From Sphingomonas morindae (lineage in GTDB: Bacteria; Pseudomonadota; Alphaproteobacteria; Sphingomonadales; Sphingomonadaceae): a stretch of 64,000 nucleotides of DNA. Shown in pieces: positions 54,684 to 64,000 of this stretch. The number at the start of each line of letters is the position of its first letter. The stretch's first letter is position 1. Below the pieces are notes generated by a model, which saw only the letters and a program-made list of their open reading frames with translations, was not told the DNA's origin and did no database searches. Both the position numbers and the translations under genes were made by a program. The stretch lies in contig NZ_CP084930.1 of assembly GCF_023822065.1 (NCBI RefSeq), positions 2,930,001 to 2,994,000 on the forward strand, read 5' to 3'.

Positions 54684-55320
54684 GGGCGGACTGGACCCCG
54701 GCCTGCGCCGGGGTGACGGTTTTGGGGTGCGGGTCCGCTCGCTTTAGCCGTCGTCATCCCAGCGCAGGCTGGGATCCAGGCTTCGGCATCCTTGGCGGGA
54801 ACGCGCGTGGCGGGCGGCGGACTGGACCCCGGCCTTCGCCGGGGTGACGGTTTTGGGGTGCGGGTCCGCTCGCTTTAGCCGTCGTCATCCCAGCGCAGGC
54901 TGGGATCCAGATTTCGGCATCCTTGGCGGGAACGCGCGTGGCGGGCGGCGGACTGGACCCCGGCCTTCGCCGGGGTGACGGTTTTGGGGTGCGGGTCCGC
55001 GCGTGTTGCAGTCCGTCATCCCAGCGGAGGCTGGGATCCAGATTTCGGCATCCTCGGCGGGCGGGCGCGTGGCTGGCGGCGGACTGGACCCCGGCCTGCG
55101 CCGGGGTGACGGTTTTAGGGTGCGGGTCCGCGCGTGTTGCAGTCCGTCATCCCAGCGGAGGCTGGGATCCAGATTTCGGCATTCTCGGCGGGCGGGCGCG
55201 TGGCTGGCGGCGGACTGGACCCCGGCCTCCGCCGGGGTGACGGTTTTCGAGAGGGGCCGCCTCGCGTGCTTCGCGCTCCGTCATCCCAGCGCAGGCTGGG
55301 ATCCAGATTTCGGCGCGTGC
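54684..55320. repeat. Five-copy tandem array of a 131-bp double-hairpin unit
   Basis: Each unit holds hairpin A (CCCCGGC-NNNN-GCCGGGG) at 54696, 54827, 54958, 55089 and 55220, exactly 131 bases apart, and hairpin B (TCCCAGC-NNNN-GCTGGGA) at 54757, 54888, 55019, 55150 and 55284. Units are nearly identical; the last one differs between the hairpins and shifts B by three bases. Hairpin B belongs to a dispersed palindromic family common in Proteobacteria, recognised by the nonsense peptide PAEAGIQ in spurious frames. The array separates the convergent alaS and antiporter genes and probably stops transcription from both. Confidence 0.9.
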
Positions 55321-55339
55321 GCGGCGTGGTCGAGCGTGG

Positions 55340-57100
55340 TCAGGCGTCGCGGAGGCGGCGGCCGCGTTCGCGGGGGGCTTCGGCGAGGCCGCCCATATCC
55401 TTGATCGAGGCGCGCTGTTCGGCGCGCTTGTCGTGGATCGAGGCGATCACCGGGCCGACGGGCACGCCGATCTCGGTGAGCACCGCCTCGGACAGCTGGA
55501 GCGAGCTTTCCAGCTGTTCGGGCACCGCATCGGTGGCGCCGGCGCGGTAGAGGGCGGCGGCGTGCGCGGCATCGCGCGCGCGCGCGATGATCGGCAGATC
55601 GGGATGATCGGCGCGGATGACGCGGGTGAGGCGGAGCTGGCCCACGGGATCGTCCATCGTCAGCACCACCGCCTCGGCGCGCTCGAGCGCGAGATGCGCG
55701 ACCATGGCCGGGCGCGAGGCATCGCCGAACACCACGGGGAAGCCGTCGCGGCGGCCGCGCGAGACCGAATCGATATCGGCATCGACCGCGATGAAGGGGC
55801 GATCATGCGCGCGCAACATGGTCGCGACGGTGCGGCCGACGCGGCCAAAGCCGATCAGAACGACGCGCCGCTCGGGCCGGTCGATGCGGTCCGCCTCGCG
55901 CGCCTCGCGGCGTTCGACGCGCTTGGCGAGCGCATGGCCGAGCGCGGCGAGCAGCGGCGTGATGGTGAGGCCGATCGCGGTGACGCTCTGCCAGAAGGCC
56001 GCGACCGGGCCGCCGATCAGCCCCGCGCCCTCGGCGGCGGCGAGCACGATCAGCGTGGTTTCGGAGGGCGCCGCCATCATCGTCGCCACCTCGGCGGCGA
56101 TGCCGCGGCGCAGCCCCGAGAGGCGGAGCAGCGCGCCGGTGATCAGCGTCTTGGCGATCACCACCCCGGCGATGGCCAGCGCCAGCTGCTGCCACGCGCC
56201 GGTGATCGCCGCCAGATCGAGCCGCATGCCGACGGTGATGAGGAACACGCCCAGCGCCAGCCCGCGAAACGGCGCGGTGATGATCTCGACCTCCGTGCGA
56301 TATTCGGTCTCGGCGATGAGCAGGCCCGCGATCAGCGCGCCGACGATCGGCGAGAGGCCGGCGGTGGCGGTGGCGAGCGAGGCGAGGATCACGGTGAGCA
56401 GGCTGACCGAGAGGAACAGCTCCGGGCTCTTGGTGCGCGCCGCCTGGGCGAAGAGCGGGGGCAGCGCGACGCGCCCGGCCACCAGCAGCACCAGCACGGT
56501 GATGCCGCCCTTGAGCAGCGTCCAGGCCATGGCCTGCCAGCCGCCCTGGTCGGGGCCGAGCGCCGACAGGCCGAAGATGATCGGCACCAGCGCCAGATCC
56601 TCGAACAGCAGCATGGCGAAGGCGGCGCGGCCGACCGCGCTGGTGGTGCCCGCGAGCGGCAGGACCAGCGCGGTGGAGGAGAGCGCCAGCGCGAGCCCGA
56701 GGCCGACCGCGCCGGCCCGGTTCTGGCCGAGCAGCACCAGCGCGCCGGCGATCGCGGTGCCGGACAGGAGCAGCTCGGCGACGCCCAGGCCGAAGACCTG
56801 GCGGCGCATCTCCCACAGCCGGCGGAAGCTCAGTTCGAGCCCGATCGCGAAGAGCAGCAGCACGATGCCGAATTCGGCCACGGGCTCGACCCCGTGCGGA
56901 TCGGAGATGGTGACATGGTAGAGCCAGGGCAGGCGCGGCTGGAGCGCGCCCAGCCCGTGCGGACCGACCAGCACGCCCACCAGGATGAAGCCGATGACCG
57001 GGCTGACGCGCAGCCGCGCGAAGGCCGGGATGACGATTCCCGCCGCGCCGAGGATGACCAGCGCATCGGACAGGACGGTGGACGAATCGAAAGAGGCCAT
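55340..57100 (-). CDS. CPA2 cation:proton antiporter with RCK (TrkA-N) domain, KefB-like
   Basis: This 586-residue inner-membrane antiporter has about twelve to thirteen helices (residues 5-385), including VIGFILVGVLVGPHGLG near residue 35 and LLFAIGLELSFRRLW near residue 80. A cytoplasmic RCK domain with the Rossmann motif VVLIGFGRVGRTVATML follows near residue 415, with a ligand-binding RCK tail. Relatives such as KefB/KefC exchange K+ or Na+ for H+ under glutathione or nucleotide control. The ATG at 57100 is chosen because earlier in-frame starts add only arginine-rich residues. Confidence 0.9.
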   Translation of the reverse strand: MASFDSSTVLSDALVILGAAGIVIPAFARLRVSPVIGFILVGVLVGPHGLGALQPRLPWLYHVTISDPHGVEPVAEFGIVLLLFAIGLELSFRRLWEMRRQVFGLGVAELLLSGTAIAGALVLLGQNRAGAVGLGLALALSSTALVLPLAGTTSAVGRAAFAMLLFEDLALVPIIFGLSALGPDQGGWQAMAWTLLKGGITVLVLLVAGRVALPPLFAQAARTKSPELFLSVSLLTVILASLATATAGLSPIVGALIAGLLIAETEYRTEVEIITAPFRGLALGVFLITVGMRLDLAAITGAWQQLALAIAGVVIAKTLITGALLRLSGLRRGIAAEVATMMAAPSETTLIVLAAAEGAGLIGGPVAAFWQSVTAIGLTITPLLAALGHALAKRVERREAREADRIDRPERRVVLIGFGRVGRTVATMLRAHDRPFIAVDADIDSVSRGRRDGFPVVFGDASRPAMVAHLALERAEAVVLTMDDPVGQLRLTRVIRADHPDLPIIARARDAAHAAALYRAGATDAVPEQLESSLQLSEAVLTEIGVPVGPVIASIHDKRAEQRASIKDMGGLAEAPRERGRRLRDA

Positions 57101-57218
57101 GACGGGGACTGTGCCCGTTCGGGGCAGGCGGCGCCACCGGCGCGCCCGGCGACGCCGCGCCAGGGGGGCGGCGTCGCGCGAGGCGGGCGGGCGCGCCAAG
57201 GCGCCCGCCCGGCGGGGC

Positions 57219-58439
57219 TCAGGCCCAGTGCGCCATCGCGGCTTCGAGATTGGTGACGATCGCGTCGAAGAATTGCTCGGTCGTCATCCAATTCTGGTCG
57301 GGGCCGACGAGGATGGCGAGATCCTTGGTCATCTGGCCGCCCTGCACGGTATCGATGCAGACCTTCTCGAGCGTTTCGGCGAAGCGCACGACATCGGGCG
57401 TATCGTCGAACTTGCCGCGGAACTTGAGGCCGCCGGTCCAGGCGAAGATCGAGGCGATCGGATTGGTCGAGGTCTGCTTGCCCTGCTGGTGCATGCGATA
57501 ATGGCGGGTGACGGTGCCGTGCGCCGCCTCGGCCTCGATCGTCTTGCCGTCGGGCGTCATCAGCACCGAAGTCATCAGGCCGAGCGAGCCGAAGCCCTGG
57601 GCGACCTGATCCGACTGCACGTCGCCATCGTAATTCTTGCAGGCCCAGACGAACTTGCCCGACCATTTCAGCGCGGAGGCGACCATGTCGTCGATCAGGC
57701 GATGCTCGTAGACGATGTGCGCCTCGGCGAACTTCTCCTTGAACTCGGCCTCGAACACCTCGGCGAACAGATCCTTGAAGCGGCCGTCATAGGCCTTGAG
57801 GATGGTGTTCTTGGTGGAGAGGTAGAGCGGCCATTTGCGATCCAGCGCATAGTTCATGCTGGCGCGCGCGAAATCGCGGATGGAATCGTCGAGATTGTAC
57901 ATGCCCATGGCCACGCCCGACGAGGGGAAGTTGAACACCTCCTCCTCGATCTGCTGGCCATCGGTGCCGGTCCACACCATCTTGAGCGTGCCGGGGCCGG
58001 GCACGCGGAAATCGGTGGCGCGATACTGATCGCCAAAGGCGTGGCGGCCGACGACGATGGGATCGGTCCAGCCCGGCACCAGCCGCGGCACGTTGCGCAT
58101 CACGATCGGCTCGCGGAAGACGACGCCGCCCAGGATGTTGCGGATCGTGCCATTGGGCGACTTCCACATCTTCTTGAGGCCGAACTCCTCCACCCGCGCC
58201 TCGTCGGGCGTGATGGTGGCGCACTTCACGCCGACGCCGTGCCTGCGGATGGCGTTGGCGCTGTCGATGGTGATCTGGTCGTTGGTCTCGTCGCGTTTCT
58301 GGACGGAGAGATCATAATATTCGAGATCGATATCGAGATAGGGCTTGATCAGCCGCTCGCGGATCCACTCCCAGATGATCCGCGTCATCTCGTCGCCGTC
58401 GATTTCGACGACGGGCGTCTTCACCTTGATCTTGGCCAT
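57219..58439 (-). CDS. icd: NADP-dependent isocitrate dehydrogenase
   Basis: This 406-residue enzyme of the eukaryote-like homodimeric type oxidises isocitrate to 2-oxoglutarate. It starts [20 protein letters not shown]. It has [19 protein letters not shown] near residue 65, SPNGTIRN with the substrate serine near residue 94, [18 protein letters not shown] near residue 270, and [11 protein letters not shown] near residue 308 (NADP site with His and Arg). The divergent psd gene starts 125 bases away. Confidence 0.97.
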   Translation of the reverse strand: MAKIKVKTPVVEIDGDEMTRIIWEWIRERLIKPYLDIDLEYYDLSVQKRDETNDQITIDSANAIRRHGVGVKCATITPDEARVEEFGLKKMWKSPNGTIRNILGGVVFREPIVMRNVPRLVPGWTDPIVVGRHAFGDQYRATDFRVPGPGTLKMVWTGTDGQQIEEEVFNFPSSGVAMGMYNLDDSIRDFARASMNYALDRKWPLYLSTKNTILKAYDGRFKDLFAEVFEAEFKEKFAEAHIVYEHRLIDDMVASALKWSGKFVWACKNYDGDVQSDQVAQGFGSLGLMTSVLMTPDGKTIEAEAAHGTVTRHYRMHQQGKQTSTNPIASIFAWTGGLKFRGKFDDTPDVVRFAETLEKVCIDTVQGGQMTKDLAILVGPDQNWMTTEQFFDAIVTNLEAAMAHWA

Positions 58440-58564
58440 TGGGAGGCTCCGCTGTTTGGCGCGCGCGGAATGGCGCGCAGGGCTGATGATTGGCAGTGCG
58501 CCTAGACCGAGCGGCGGCGACGATCAACCGTGACAGGCCCGGCGCGACCGCCTATTCACGGCCC

Positions 58565-59299
58565 ATGACTTCTCTCGACAAACCCGAGCTCGGCACGAGC
58601 ACGGTGCGCTGGCGCTTTCCCGCCGTGCATCCCGAAGGCTATAAGTTCGCGGCGATCAGCGCCGGCCTGACCCTGCTCCTCTTCTGGCTGCTGCCCGATC
58701 TGTTCGGCTGGCTGGGGGTGGGCGTCACCCTTTGGGTGCTGGCCTTTTTCCGCGATCCGGTGCGCACCACGCCGCTGCGCGCGGGCGCGATCGTGGCGCC
58801 GGCGGACGGGCTGGTGACGATGATCGCCACCATGCCGCCGCCGCGCGAGCTGATCGGCGAGGGCGCGCTTTCGGCCGAGCCGGTGGTGCGCGTGTCGATC
58901 TTCATGTCGGTGTTCGACGTGCACATCAACCGCACCCCGATCGGCGGCACGATCGCCCGGGTCGTCTATATCTCGGGCAAGTTCCTCAACGCCGATCTCG
59001 ACAAGGCGAGCGAGGAGAATGAGCGGCAGCATATTCTGGTGGAAGGGCGCGACGGGCTGCGGATCGGCTTCACCCAGATCGCCGGACTGGTGGCGCGCCG
59101 CATCGTGCCCTTCGTCAAACCGGGCGACATCGTCGCCGGCGGCCAGCGCATCGGCCTGATCCGCTTCGGCAGCCGCGTGGATGTCTATCTGCCGGCGGGC
59201 ACCAGCCCGCAGGTGCTGCTCGGCCAGCGCACGCTGGCGGGCGAGACGATCCTCGCGATCGCCGGCCGCGACGAGCGGATCGAGGGCGTCGCGCAATGA
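58565..59299 (+). CDS. psd: Phosphatidylserine decarboxylase
   Basis: This 244-residue proenzyme is of the short alphaproteobacterial type. It decarboxylates phosphatidylserine to phosphatidylethanolamine at the inner membrane. Self-cleavage is expected at Gly202-Ser203 in [11 protein letters not shown], giving a pyruvoyl group. [13 protein letters not shown] near residue 117 is conserved. The ATG at 58565 fits the family start. It is followed by pssA after 16 bases, so the two steps of PE synthesis are joined. Confidence 0.94.
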   Translation: MTSLDKPELGTSTVRWRFPAVHPEGYKFAAISAGLTLLLFWLLPDLFGWLGVGVTLWVLAFFRDPVRTTPLRAGAIVAPADGLVTMIATMPPPRELIGEGALSAEPVVRVSIFMSVFDVHINRTPIGGTIARVVYISGKFLNADLDKASEENERQHILVEGRDGLRIGFTQIAGLVARRIVPFVKPGDIVAGGQRIGLIRFGSRVDVYLPAGTSPQVLLGQRTLAGETILAIAGRDERIEGVAQ

Positions 59300-59315
59300 C
59301 AGGCGGGCGCTGAGC

Positions 59316-60128
59316 GTGGCGCAGTTCCGATCGCGGCTGCGGCCGCCTCCGGCGGCGCGGCGCGGCATTCCGCTGCGGGCGGTGGCGCCCAATGCGGTGA
59401 CGCTGATGGCGCTGTGCGCCGGGCTTTCGGCGGTGCGCTTCGCGATCGGCGACAAATGGGAGTTGGCGGTCGGCGCGATCATCGCGGCGGGCGTGCTGGA
59501 CGGGCTGGACGGGCGCGTCGCACGGCTGCTGCATGGCGAGAGCCGGTTCGGCGCGGAGCTGGATTCGCTCTCCGACGTGATCGCCTTCGGCGTCTCGCCG
59601 GCGGTGATGATCTACCTCTGGTCGCTGCAATATCTGCCGCAATTCGGCTGGACGATCGCGCTCAGCCATGCCGCCTGCTGCGCGCTGCGCCTGGCGCGCT
59701 TCAACGCCCAGATCGATGCCGCCGAACAGCCCCGCAAAAAGGCCGGCTTCTTCACCGGCATTCCCGCGCCGGCCGGCGCGGGCACGGCGATGGCGCCGAT
59801 CTTCCTATGGCTGGCGACGGGCGAGGATCTGTTCCGCTCGCCCTATCTGGTAGCGCCCTGGACGGCGATGACCGCGCTGCTGATGGTGTCCAACCTGCCC
59901 ACCTTCAGCTGGGCCTCGCTGCGGCTGCGGCGGGGGATGCGCTTCGGCGCGCTGGTGGGGTGCGCCCTGTTTTTCGCGGCGCTGATCAACCTGCCCTGGC
60001 CCACTTTATCGGCGGTGGCGATCGCCTATCTCGCGTCCATTCCCTTTGCGTGGCGCAGCTATGCGCGCGTCAGGCAGCGCGTCGCGCGGCTGGGGAGCGA
60101 AACGCCGCCGCCGGCCGCACCGCTTTGA
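59316..60128 (+). CDS. pssA: CDP-diacylglycerol-serine O-phosphatidyltransferase
   Basis: This 270-residue integral membrane CDP-alcohol phosphotransferase makes phosphatidylserine, the substrate of the preceding Psd. The signature DG(x)2AR(x)8G(x)3D(x)3D is complete in LDGLDGRVARLLHGES and the following FGAELDSLSD, near residues 62-85. It has about eight helices. The GTG at 59316 gives the family's N-terminus; longer frames run into psd. Confidence 0.94.
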   Translation: MAQFRSRLRPPPAARRGIPLRAVAPNAVTLMALCAGLSAVRFAIGDKWELAVGAIIAAGVLDGLDGRVARLLHGESRFGAELDSLSDVIAFGVSPAVMIYLWSLQYLPQFGWTIALSHAACCALRLARFNAQIDAAEQPRKKAGFFTGIPAPAGAGTAMAPIFLWLATGEDLFRSPYLVAPWTAMTALLMVSNLPTFSWASLRLRRGMRFGALVGCALFFAALINLPWPTLSAVAIAYLASIPFAWRSYARVRQRVARLGSETPPPAAPL

Positions 60129-60288
60129 CGCGCACGCGGCGCGCGGCCGGGGTGACGCGGACGGCCATGGGGGCAAGGCCGAGCGCGGCGGAGATGGCCG
60201 CGCGGTTATCCGCCAGCATCGCCCAAATCACGGCTCCGGCGAAGAGCCCGGAGAACAGGAAGGCGAGAGTGGCAAGACTGTGAATCAT
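60070..60288 (-). CDS. Small single-helix membrane protein behind a LexA-type box
   Basis: This 72-residue protein is not recognised. It has one N-terminal membrane helix (LATLAFLFSGLFAGAVIWAML, about residues 5-25) followed by an arginine/alanine-rich basic tail (RVRVKAVRPAAAFRSPAARR). AGGA precedes the ATG by about eight bases. The 3' end overlaps pssA by 59 bases on the opposite strand. A GAAC-N7-GAAC box lies 78-92 bases upstream of the ATG. Small single-helix proteins under LexA control, such as Caulobacter SidA, block cell division; the comparison is by form only. Confidence 0.5.
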   Translation of the reverse strand: MIHSLATLAFLFSGLFAGAVIWAMLADNRAAISAALGLAPMAVRVTPAARRVRVKAVRPAAAFRSPAARRAA

Positions 60289-60365
60289 GATCGCAATCCT
60301 CTGCTGGCGCTGAACAACCGCCAGAATGGACCGGGTTAACGGCCCGGCGACTGTTCGCGTTCCAT

Positions 60366-60380
60366 GTTCACCATATGTTC
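60366..60380. promoter_or_regulatory. Candidate LexA (SOS) box, GTTC-N7-GTTC
   Basis: GTTCACCATATGTTC matches the alphaproteobacterial LexA consensus GTTC-N7-GTTC exactly. Two more GTTC half-sites lie just before it at 60353 and 60359. It sits between the divergent small membrane protein gene and rpsB. Given the distances it more likely controls the small gene, whose ATG is 78 bases away, than rpsB. Confidence 0.55.
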
Positions 60381-60524
60381 CGGCCCGTCAAGCCTTGATC
60401 TTGGCGGAGGCCTGCGCTAAGGGCCGCCGCTCAATCCACATGCGGGGCGACATAGCCCGGTGCCAGGGGCCGCACGGCCCCCGGTTCCTGCCCCGCAGCG
60501 GCTCAACCGGAAGGAGATATCCCC

Positions 60525-61277
60525 ATGGCGGTTCCCACCGTCTCGATGCAGCAGCTTCTCGACGCCGGCGCGCATTTCGGCCACCAGACCCACCGCTGGA
60601 ACCCGAAGATGAAGCCCTACATCTTCGGCGATCGCAACGGCGTCCACATCATCGACCTGTCGCAGACCGTGCCGCTCTTCGCGCGCGCGCTCGATTTCAT
60701 CTCGGCCACGGTCGGCGCCGGCGGCAAGGTGCTGTTCGTGGGCACCAAGCGCCAGGCACAGGAGCCGATCGCCGACGCGGCGCGCGCCTCGGGCCAGCAT
60801 TTCGTCAACCACCGCTGGCTGGGCGGCATGCTCACCAACTGGAAGACCATCTCCGGCTCGATCAAGCGCTTCAAGGCGCTGGAAGAGCAGCTCTCGGGCG
60901 ACACCCAGGGCCTGACCAAGAAGGAGGTGCTGCAGCTCACCCGCGAGCGCGACAAGTTCGAGCTCAGCCTGGGCGGCATCCGCGACATGGGCGGTATTCC
61001 GGACGTGATGTTCGTGATCGACGCCAACAAGGAAGAGCTGGCGATCAAGGAAGCCAACACGCTGGGCATCCCGGTGGTGGCGATCCTCGATTCGAACGTC
61101 AGCCCCGAGGGCATCGCCTTCCCGATCCCGGGCAATGACGATGCGAGCCGCGCGATCCGCCTCTATTGCGAGCTGGTGGCCGAGGCCGCCACGCGGGGCG
61201 GGCAGGGCGCGCGCGCCCAGGCCGGCTTCGATCTCGGCGCGATGGACGAGCCGCCCGCCGAAGCGGCTTTCGCCTGA
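60525..61277 (+). CDS. rpsB: 30S ribosomal protein S2
   Basis: This 250-residue small-subunit protein starts [21 protein letters not shown] and has [21 protein letters not shown] near residue 25 and [18 protein letters not shown] near residue 88. It joins the 30S body late in assembly. AAGGAG lies eight bases before the ATG. It is the first gene of the conserved rpsB-tsf-pyrH-frr-uppS run. Confidence 0.98.
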   Translation: MAVPTVSMQQLLDAGAHFGHQTHRWNPKMKPYIFGDRNGVHIIDLSQTVPLFARALDFISATVGAGGKVLFVGTKRQAQEPIADAARASGQHFVNHRWLGGMLTNWKTISGSIKRFKALEEQLSGDTQGLTKKEVLQLTRERDKFELSLGGIRDMGGIPDVMFVIDANKEELAIKEANTLGIPVVAILDSNVSPEGIAFPIPGNDDASRAIRLYCELVAEAATRGGQGARAQAGFDLGAMDEPPAEAAFA

Positions 61278-61294
61278 CCGTAAATTGTAACGAA

Positions 61295-61312
61295 CCCCCG
61301 CCTAGGCGGGGG
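61295..61312. terminator. Hairpin between rpsB and tsf
   Basis: CCCCCGCCTAGGCGGGGG is a perfect 18-base palindrome 18 bases after the rpsB stop, giving a stem of up to 9 bp. With no T tract it is more likely an attenuator or mRNA 3'-end stabiliser than a full stop. Confidence 0.5.
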
Positions 61313-61335
61313 CCCAATCCCTGTGGTTGGAACCG

Positions 61336-61357
61336 GGCGCCCGCGCGGGCGGGCGCC
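61336..61357. terminator. Second hairpin upstream of tsf
   Basis: GGCGCCCG (61336-61343) pairs with CGGGCGCC (61350-61357) over a 6-base loop. It ends 20 bases before the tsf ATG and could lower read-through or shape tsf translation. Confidence 0.4.
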
Positions 61358-61376
61358 GCTTAGAAAGGATTCGGAG

Positions 61377-62306
61377 ATGGCGGAGATCACCGCTGCGATC
61401 GTGAAGGACCTGCGCGAGCGTTCGGGCGCGGGCATGATGGACTGCAAGAAGGCGCTCGCCGAGACCAATGGCGACATGGAGGCCGCGGTCGATTGGCTGC
61501 GTTCCAAGGGCCTCGCCGCCGCCGCCAAGAAGTCCAGCCGCACCGCCGCCGAGGGGCTGGTGGGCGTGGCCGTGTCCGGCACCAAGGGTGCGGCCGTGGA
61601 AGTCAATTCCGAGACCGACTTCGTCGCCAAGAACGACCAGTTCCAGGCCTTTGTGAAGAACGTCGCCGAGATCGCGCTGACCGTGGGCGGCGATGATGTC
61701 GAGGCGCTGAAGCAGGCCCAGTATCCGGGCGGCGGCACGGTCGGCGATGCGCTGACCGCCAATATCGCCACCATCGGCGAGAACCAGTCGCTGCGCCGCG
61801 TGCGCGTGCTGACCGTGGGCAAGGGCGCGGTCGTGCCCTATGTCCACAACCAGCAGGTGCCGGGCATGGGCAAGATCGGCGTGCTCGTCGCGCTCGAGTC
61901 CGATGCCGATGCGGCGGTGCTCGAGCCGCTCGGCAAGCAGCTGGCGATGCACATCGCGGCCGCCTTCCCGCAGGCGCTCGACGCCAGCGGCCTCGACGCC
62001 GAGACGATCGAGCGCGAGCGCGCGATCGCCCGCGAAAAGGCCGCCGAGAGCGGCAAGCCCGCCGAGATCATCGAGAAGATGGTCGAGGGCGCGGTCGCCA
62101 AGTTCAAGAAGGAGAGCGCGCTGCTCAGCCAGCTCTTCGTGATGGACAACAAGACCCCGGTCGCCGACGTGGTCGCCAAGGCCGGCAAGGATGCCGGCAC
62201 GACGATCGTGCTGAAGGACTATGTGCGCTTCCAGCTCGGCGAGGGCATCGAGAAGCAGCAGAGCGACTTCGCCGCCGAGGTCGCGGCGGCCGCCGGCACG
62301 CGCTGA
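61377..62306 (+). CDS. tsf: Elongation factor Ts
   Basis: This 309-residue nucleotide exchange factor recycles EF-Tu-GDP. It starts [20 protein letters not shown] with the UBA-like N-terminal domain, and the EF-Tu-contacting [11 protein letters not shown] lies near residue 79. Length fits the family. GGATTCGGAG precedes the ATG. Confidence 0.97.
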   Translation: MAEITAAIVKDLRERSGAGMMDCKKALAETNGDMEAAVDWLRSKGLAAAAKKSSRTAAEGLVGVAVSGTKGAAVEVNSETDFVAKNDQFQAFVKNVAEIALTVGGDDVEALKQAQYPGGGTVGDALTANIATIGENQSLRRVRVLTVGKGAVVPYVHNQQVPGMGKIGVLVALESDADAAVLEPLGKQLAMHIAAAFPQALDASGLDAETIERERAIAREKAAESGKPAEIIEKMVEGAVAKFKKESALLSQLFVMDNKTPVADVVAKAGKDAGTTIVLKDYVRFQLGEGIEKQQSDFAAEVAAAAGTR

Positions 62307-62342
62307 GCGGATCCGTCGCCTTTCGCGACGTACTGACCGAAG

Positions 62343-62373
62343 GCCCCCGTCGCCCGCTTGTGGCGGCGGGGGC
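62343..62373. terminator. Hairpin between tsf and pyrH
   Basis: A 12-bp stem (62343-62354 with 62362-62373, one G-T pair) with a 7-base loop is followed by ATCTCTCT. It may partly uncouple pyrH-frr-uppS from rpsB-tsf. Confidence 0.55.
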
Positions 62374-62426
62374 ATCTCTCTAAGGTCCGCGCCGACCATC
62401 CCGATCGACAGGACCCAGCCTCCGCG

Positions 62427-63149
62427 ATGACCCGGCCGCGCTTCGACCGCATCCTCCTCAAATTGTCCGGCGAGGTGCTCATGGGCGCCCGCCAGTTCGG
62501 CATCGATCCCGAGACGGTGGATCGTGTCGCCACCGAGATCGCGGCCATTCACGGCGCGGGCTATCAGCTCTGCATCGTCGTGGGCGGCGGCAACATCTTC
62601 CGGGGGCTGGCCGGCGCCGCGCGCGGCATCGAGCGCGCCACCGGCGATTATATGGGCATGCTCGCCACGGTGATGAACGCGCTGGCGGTGCAGAGCGCGC
62701 TGGAGCGCCAGGGCGTCGTCACCCGCGTCCAGTCCGCCATTCCCATGGCCTCGGTGTGCGAGCCCTTCATCCGCCGGCGCGCCGAGCGGCATCTCGAAAA
62801 GGGCCGGGTGGTGATCTTCGCCGCCGGCGTCGGCAGCCCTTTCTTCACCACCGACAGCGGCGCCGCGCTGCGCGCCGCCGAGATGAAGTGCAACGCGCTG
62901 TTCAAGGGCACCTCGGTGGACGGCGTCTATGATGCCGATCCGAAGAAGGTGCCCGATGCCAAACGCTATGACGAAGTCAGCTTCAACACGGTGCTGGCAC
63001 AGGATCTGAAGGTGATGGACGCGAGCGCCGTCGCCCTGTGCCGCGACAATGACATTCCCATCGTCGTCTTCAACATCCGCGAGCAGGGCAATCTGGCCAA
63101 GGTGCTGGCGGGCGAGGGCGTGGCGACGATCGTGCGCAACGGAGAGTAA
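62427..63149 (+). CDS. pyrH: Uridylate kinase
   Basis: This 240-residue UMP kinase is of the bacterial amino acid kinase fold. It shows [15 protein letters not shown] near residue 6, GGGNIFRG near residue 53, and [14 protein letters not shown] with the phosphate/UMP-binding threonines near residue 140. It makes UDP, needed for RNA and also for UDP-sugars used in glycan synthesis. It is followed two bases later by frr. Confidence 0.97.
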   Translation: MTRPRFDRILLKLSGEVLMGARQFGIDPETVDRVATEIAAIHGAGYQLCIVVGGGNIFRGLAGAARGIERATGDYMGMLATVMNALAVQSALERQGVVTRVQSAIPMASVCEPFIRRRAERHLEKGRVVIFAAGVGSPFFTTDSGAALRAAEMKCNALFKGTSVDGVYDADPKKVPDAKRYDEVSFNTVLAQDLKVMDASAVALCRDNDIPIVVFNIREQGNLAKVLAGEGVATIVRNGE

Positions 63150-63150
63150 G

Positions 63151-63714
63151 ATGGCAGGACCCGTGTACAACAAGGCCGATCTGGAGCGGCGCATGGCCGG
63201 CGCCGTGGAGGCGCTGAAGCATGATCTGCAGGGCCTGCGCACCGGCCGCGCCTCGACCGCGCTGCTCGATCCGATCACGGTCGAGGTCTATGGCGCGCAC
63301 ATGCCGATCAGCCAGGTGGCGACGGTGTCCGCGCCCGAGCCGCGCATGCTATCGGTGCAGGTGTGGGACAAGTCCACGGTCGGCCCGGTCGACAAGGCGA
63401 TCCGCTCCTCGGGGCTGGGGCTCAACCCCATCGTCGACGGCCAGACGCTGCGCCTGCCCATTCCCGACCTGACCGAGGAGCGCCGCCGCGAGCTTGCCAA
63501 GCTGTGCGGCCAATATGCCGAGAAGGCCAAGATCGCGGTTCGCAACGTGCGGCGCGACGGCATGGACAATCTCAAGACCGACGAGAAGAAGAACGGCCTG
63601 TCCGAGGACGAGCGCAAGCGCCACGAAGCCGAGGTGCAGAAGCTGACCGACGCCACCATTGTCGAGATCGACACGGCGACGGCGGCGAAGGAGAAGGAAA
63701 TTCTCGGGAAGTGA
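63151..63714 (+). CDS. frr: Ribosome recycling factor
   Basis: This 187-residue factor splits post-termination ribosomes with EF-G. It has [20 protein letters not shown] near residue 27 and [20 protein letters not shown] near residue 134, the standard RRF motifs. GGAGAG lies five bases before the ATG at 63151. Its stop codon overlaps the uppS GTG. Confidence 0.97.
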   Translation: MAGPVYNKADLERRMAGAVEALKHDLQGLRTGRASTALLDPITVEVYGAHMPISQVATVSAPEPRMLSVQVWDKSTVGPVDKAIRSSGLGLNPIVDGQTLRLPIPDLTEERRRELAKLCGQYAEKAKIAVRNVRRDGMDNLKTDEKKNGLSEDERKRHEAEVQKLTDATIVEIDTATAAKEKEILGK

Positions 63715-64000
63715 GCCTGTTGGGGGGCTTTGCGGCGGCGGCGCCGGAGAGCGGGGGCGCCGCCGGCGTGCCGCGCCACGTGGCCATCATCATGGATGGC
63801 AATGGCCGCTGGGCGAAGGCGCGGCGCCTGCCGCGCATCGCCGGCCACCGCAAGGGGGCCGAGGCGGTGCGCGCGACCGTGCGCGCGGCGCATGAGATCG
63901 GCATCGAGGCGCTGACGCTCTACGCCTTCTCCTCGGAGAATTGGCGCCGCCCCGCCACCGAGATCGCCGACCTGATGGGGCTGCTGCGCCATTATATCCG
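63711..64000 (+). CDS. uppS: Undecaprenyl diphosphate synthase, N-terminal part (cut by window end)
   Basis: The first 96 codons are present and the frame is open at the window end. The signature is [20 protein letters not shown] with catalytic Asp29, followed by GHRKGAEAV and [11 protein letters not shown] near residues 74-84. The enzyme makes the C55 lipid carrier used for peptidoglycan and for Wzx/Wzy-dependent polysaccharides such as the one encoded in this window. The GTG at 63711 overlaps the frr stop codon (GTGA). Confidence 0.95.
   Translation, partial: MSLLGGFAAAAPESGGAAGVPRHVAIIMDGNGRWAKARRLPRIAGHRKGAEAVRATVRAAHEIGIEALTLYAFSSENWRRPATEIADLMGLLRHYI

Noticed and set aside
54684-55320. 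CRISPR array
   Set aside because: Units are 131 bp and almost identical over their whole length; there are no unique spacers and no cas genes in the window.

Overview
The window is 64 kb of very GC-rich DNA with dense, mostly overlapping genes, frequent GTG starts and strong GGAGG-type ribosome sites. Gene content points to an alphaproteobacterium, most likely a sphingomonad. The clues are an rpsB-tsf-pyrH-frr-uppS operon, a short alphaproteobacterial psd-pssA pair, a GTTC-N7-GTTC LexA-type box, a ccmCDEFGHI operon, and an exopolysaccharide locus with its own type I secretion genes, as in sphingan producers. The genus is inference.

Layout. 1-3.1 kb: end of an MFS transporter, a MATE transporter and two small unknown proteins. 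3.2-18.8 kb: a type I secretion system (TolC-like protein, HlyD-like adaptor, ABC exporter) with two giant RTX proteins that carry polysaccharide-lyase-like domains, plus an O-antigen-polymerase-like protein and a glycosyltransferase. 18.9-21.7 kb: a four-gene minus-strand operon of hexapeptide acyltransferase, acyl carrier protein, AMP-forming ligase and FabG-like reductase. 21.8-29.1 kb: a minus-strand operon of polysaccharide deacetylase, Wzx-like flippase, glycosyltransferase, acyltransferase-3 and two tandem Wzy-like proteins. 29.2-33.3 kb: a plus-strand operon of GH10 glycosidase, glycosyltransferase and SGNH hydrolase. 34.3-39.7 kb: a minus-strand export operon (Wza-like, secreted unknown, outer-membrane barrel, fused Wzc-like kinase, membrane unknown), with a broken copy of the last gene just beyond it. 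39.9-42.9 kb: a LapG-type periplasmic cysteine protease, another glycosyltransferase and a PPP-family phosphatase.

From 43.3 kb the content is housekeeping: tRNA-His, a leucine/glutamate-type dehydrogenase, the cytochrome c maturation operon, an SdpR/SdpI-like pair, three small unknown genes, alaS, a five-copy tandem repeat with an exact 131-bp period, a CPA2 antiporter, icd, psd-pssA, a small membrane protein behind a LexA-type box, and the rpsB-tsf-pyrH-frr-uppS operon, which runs off the end.

Together, 3-43 kb reads as one Wzx/Wzy-type exopolysaccharide island. It contains repeat-unit transferases, flippase, polymerases, export machinery, acyl and deacetyl modification, and secreted or periplasmic depolymerases. 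It lacks a priming phosphoglycosyltransferase and nucleotide-sugar genes, so those must lie elsewhere. The most interesting parts are the lyase-like RTX pair (one intact and two degenerate catalytic modules), the LapG-type protease in the same locus, the ACP-ligase-reductase-acyltransferase module, the 131-bp array and the LexA-box small membrane protein.
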